From positions 179,673 through 243,672 of the forward strand of contig NZ_NTFY01000003.1 in the NCBI RefSeq assembly GCF_002289565.1: 64,000 nucleotides of DNA, given 5' to 3'. Under the pieces are notes generated by a model. That model was not told where the DNA came from and did no database searches. It was given only the letters and a program-made list of their open reading frames with translations. The stretch is from Rhodopirellula sp. SM50 (GTDB taxonomy: Bacteria > Planctomycetota > Planctomycetia > Pirellulales > Pirellulaceae). Within the stretch, counting starts at the first letter, position 1; each line of letters starts with the position of its first letter. Of the stretch, positions 62,926-64,000 are shown piece after piece. Both the position numbers and the translations under genes were made by a program.

Positions 62926-63845
62926 CGACGCAACTTTGCCGACTGGTGGTACAGACGCAGGTCGATCTGTTCGGTGACAAAACTGACGTGACCGTCACCC
63001 CACAAAAAATTCGCTCCGCCGGGATGACGACTTGAAAAATCACATTCATCGGCCAAGGGACTGTTGATACCTTCGAGCGTCGAACCGACTAACCGCGCCG
63101 CCGCGTCTTCGCCTGCCAAGTCCACGCCGAACCAAGTCGACGGCACTTGAGCCATCGTCCGCTCGCCGACCACAAGGGTGACGCTCAGCCCCCGCGTGAA
63201 GTCACGAAATCGGGTCTGTCGATTCTCTAAAAAGGTCCCATCGCCGACCGGCGCCGGTATTTCATCGTCCGGTTCCAATGTCCCGAATACACCGACGTAA
63301 TTGGCCGTCGGCAATTCGATCAATTCGGCGGGCACCACACGCGAGTCGCCATCGTCGCGCGAATGCAACCCTTCTGAATTCTCATCGTCGGCAAACAGCG
63401 TGAACACCGGCTCGGTAATGTCGGACGGACAGAGCAACACCTGCAACGAGGTCTGACGAACCGCGGCATGACGTTCATTGGCGACCGATCGTTCGATTTC
63501 AATCCGGTCCGAGAGCGCTGGCTGGCCCAAAAACGGAAGAATCGGAACGGCCCAGCCGTAGGCCGATTCCGATTGCGGATCAAAGGTCCAACCGGCGGGG
63601 AGGCTGCGTTGGGAGTGGTGGTGACTGTGCAAGGCAAGCCCGATTTCGCGGAGGTGGTCGACGCACTGAACGCGTCGTGCGGATTCTCGAACGCTGCCCA
63701 CGGCCGGCAACACCAGCCCCGCGAGCACGCCGATGATCGCCACCGAGACCAGCAATTCCAGCACCGTCAACGCTCGTCGACAACCCACGCGCACGGATCC
63801 CCGCAGGCTGCTATCGGGAGGATTGATTGGGTTCATCGGCGACAT
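62922..63845 (-). CDS. DUF1559 type IV pilin-like protein, first gene of BlaI-M56 operon
   Basis: The protein is 307 aa from ATG 63845 (ATG 63836 also fits). A basic leader is followed by ALTVLELLVSVAIIGVLAG, a prepilin-like N-terminus in which Val replaces the usual Phe-Thr order, then LVLPAVGSVRESARRVQCVDH, the DUF1559 mark. A C-terminal FLWGDGHVSFV is the DG motif. It is shorter than the 417-aa member at 45176. Operon with overlapping BlaI and M56 genes downstream, an unusual place for a pilin-like protein; it might be the envelope sensor or a target. The role is inferred. Confidence 0.88.
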   Translation of the reverse strand: MSPMNPINPPDSSLRGSVRVGCRRALTVLELLVSVAIIGVLAGLVLPAVGSVRESARRVQCVDHLREIGLALHSHHHSQRSLPAGWTFDPQSESAYGWAVPILPFLGQPALSDRIEIERSVANERHAAVRQTSLQVLLCPSDITEPVFTLFADDENSEGLHSRDDGDSRVVPAELIELPTANYVGVFGTLEPDDEIPAPVGDGTFLENRQTRFRDFTRGLSVTLVVGERTMAQVPSTWFGVDLAGEDAAARLVGSTLEGINSPLADECDFSSRHPGGANFLWGDGHVSFVTEQIDLRLYHQSAKLRR

Positions 63846-64000
63846 CCGTGACCGGTGGGCGACTTGCTGAAAAACGGATTCTACGAACTCCTTAGTTGTT
63901 AAGCAATGCCGACTTTCCCTGGTTCCCTGGCTCCGCCCTACGCCGTGAACGATTTATTTCCTGTGTTTGACGAGGTTTTAGCGGCAGGGCGCAAGCCCTC
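63846..64000. promoter_or_regulatory. Upstream region of the DUF1559-BlaI-M56 operon and repeat fragment
   Basis: A short dyad CTTA-gttgt-TAAG at 63891-63903 lies 46 bases upstream of the operon start and has partial similarity (9/16 in one register) to the dyad at 59417, too weak to call an operator. The last bases (63977-64000) carry TTAGCGGCAGGGCGCAAGCCC, a copy of the repeat unit seen at 55871. Confidence 0.35.

Noticed and set aside
63891..63903. CTTAGTTGTTAAG as a third BlaI operator
   Set aside because: Only 9 of 16 positions match the dyad at 59417 in the best register, and the arms are 4 bp; kept as a note, not a call.

Overview
The window looks like a chromosome segment of a planctomycete, most likely a Rhodopirellula/Stieleria-type member of the Pirellulales. 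The evidence is the combination of gene families. It has two DUF1559 type IV pilin-like proteins with the C-terminal DG motif, a DUF1592/DUF1588-type CxxCH protein followed by a DUF1552 protein, formylglycine sulfatases, two DUF1080-type domains (one fused to a Ser/Thr kinase), and a giant secreted protein with an LEPR-XLL-like N-terminus and a planctomycete-type dockerin C-terminus. No rRNA, tRNA, CRISPR array or intact insertion sequence was seen.

Layout. 1-1581 is the 3' part of a membrane Ser/Thr kinase. 2460-23840 is one gene for a secreted protein of about 7126 aa, built from EF-hand-like loops, RTX calcium repeats, LamG, FG-GAP, discoidin-like, malectin-like, leucine-rich-repeat, PKD, Ig-like and dockerin modules. 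23.8-28.2 kb is a decayed stretch with a DUF1080 protein, two broken conserved hypotheticals and a small membrane protein. 28.3-35.1 kb holds the CxxCH protein, a DUF1552 protein, a gene remnant and a sulfatase-sialidase fusion. 36.1-42.4 kb is a redox/detoxification cluster: carboxymuconolactone decarboxylase-like protein, cysteine hydrolase, DUF1348 protein, old yellow enzyme, a peroxiredoxin remnant, a DUF1772 protein and a NAD(P)H-binding protein. It lies divergent from a sigma-54 activator that is cut off inside its AAA+ domain, and a well-spaced -24/-12 promoter faces the cluster. 43.3-51.5 kb carries an alpha-L-fucosidase, a DUF1559 protein with a small lipoprotein, a coiled-coil secreted protein, a glycerophosphodiesterase, a TrkA-type potassium channel and a Gfo/Idh/MocA oxidoreductase. 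51.6-55.8 kb has an RNase HI with a degenerate DarG-like macro domain, then a probable glycolipid operon (PAP2/Aur1-like, GT4, RmlD-like). 56.1-63.8 kb, all on the minus strand, holds a triple-BON protein, a GT2-GT39 fusion, a PAP2-metallophosphoesterase pair, and a DUF1559-BlaI-M56 operon.

The most interesting proposal is a small BlaI/M56 regulon for lipid-linked sugar chemistry. A perfect 16-bp dyad lies just upstream of the GT2-GT39 fusion, and a 12/16 match lies upstream of the PAP2-metallophosphoesterase pair; both are next to the BlaI-M56 operon. Other points of note are the macro-RNase HI-zinc ribbon protein, the sulfatase-sialidase fusion, the deletion that joins the old yellow enzyme to a headless peroxiredoxin, the truncated sigma-54 activator, and several frameshifts or stops that show active decay or sequence errors. 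Domain names come from motif recognition by eye; no database search was run.
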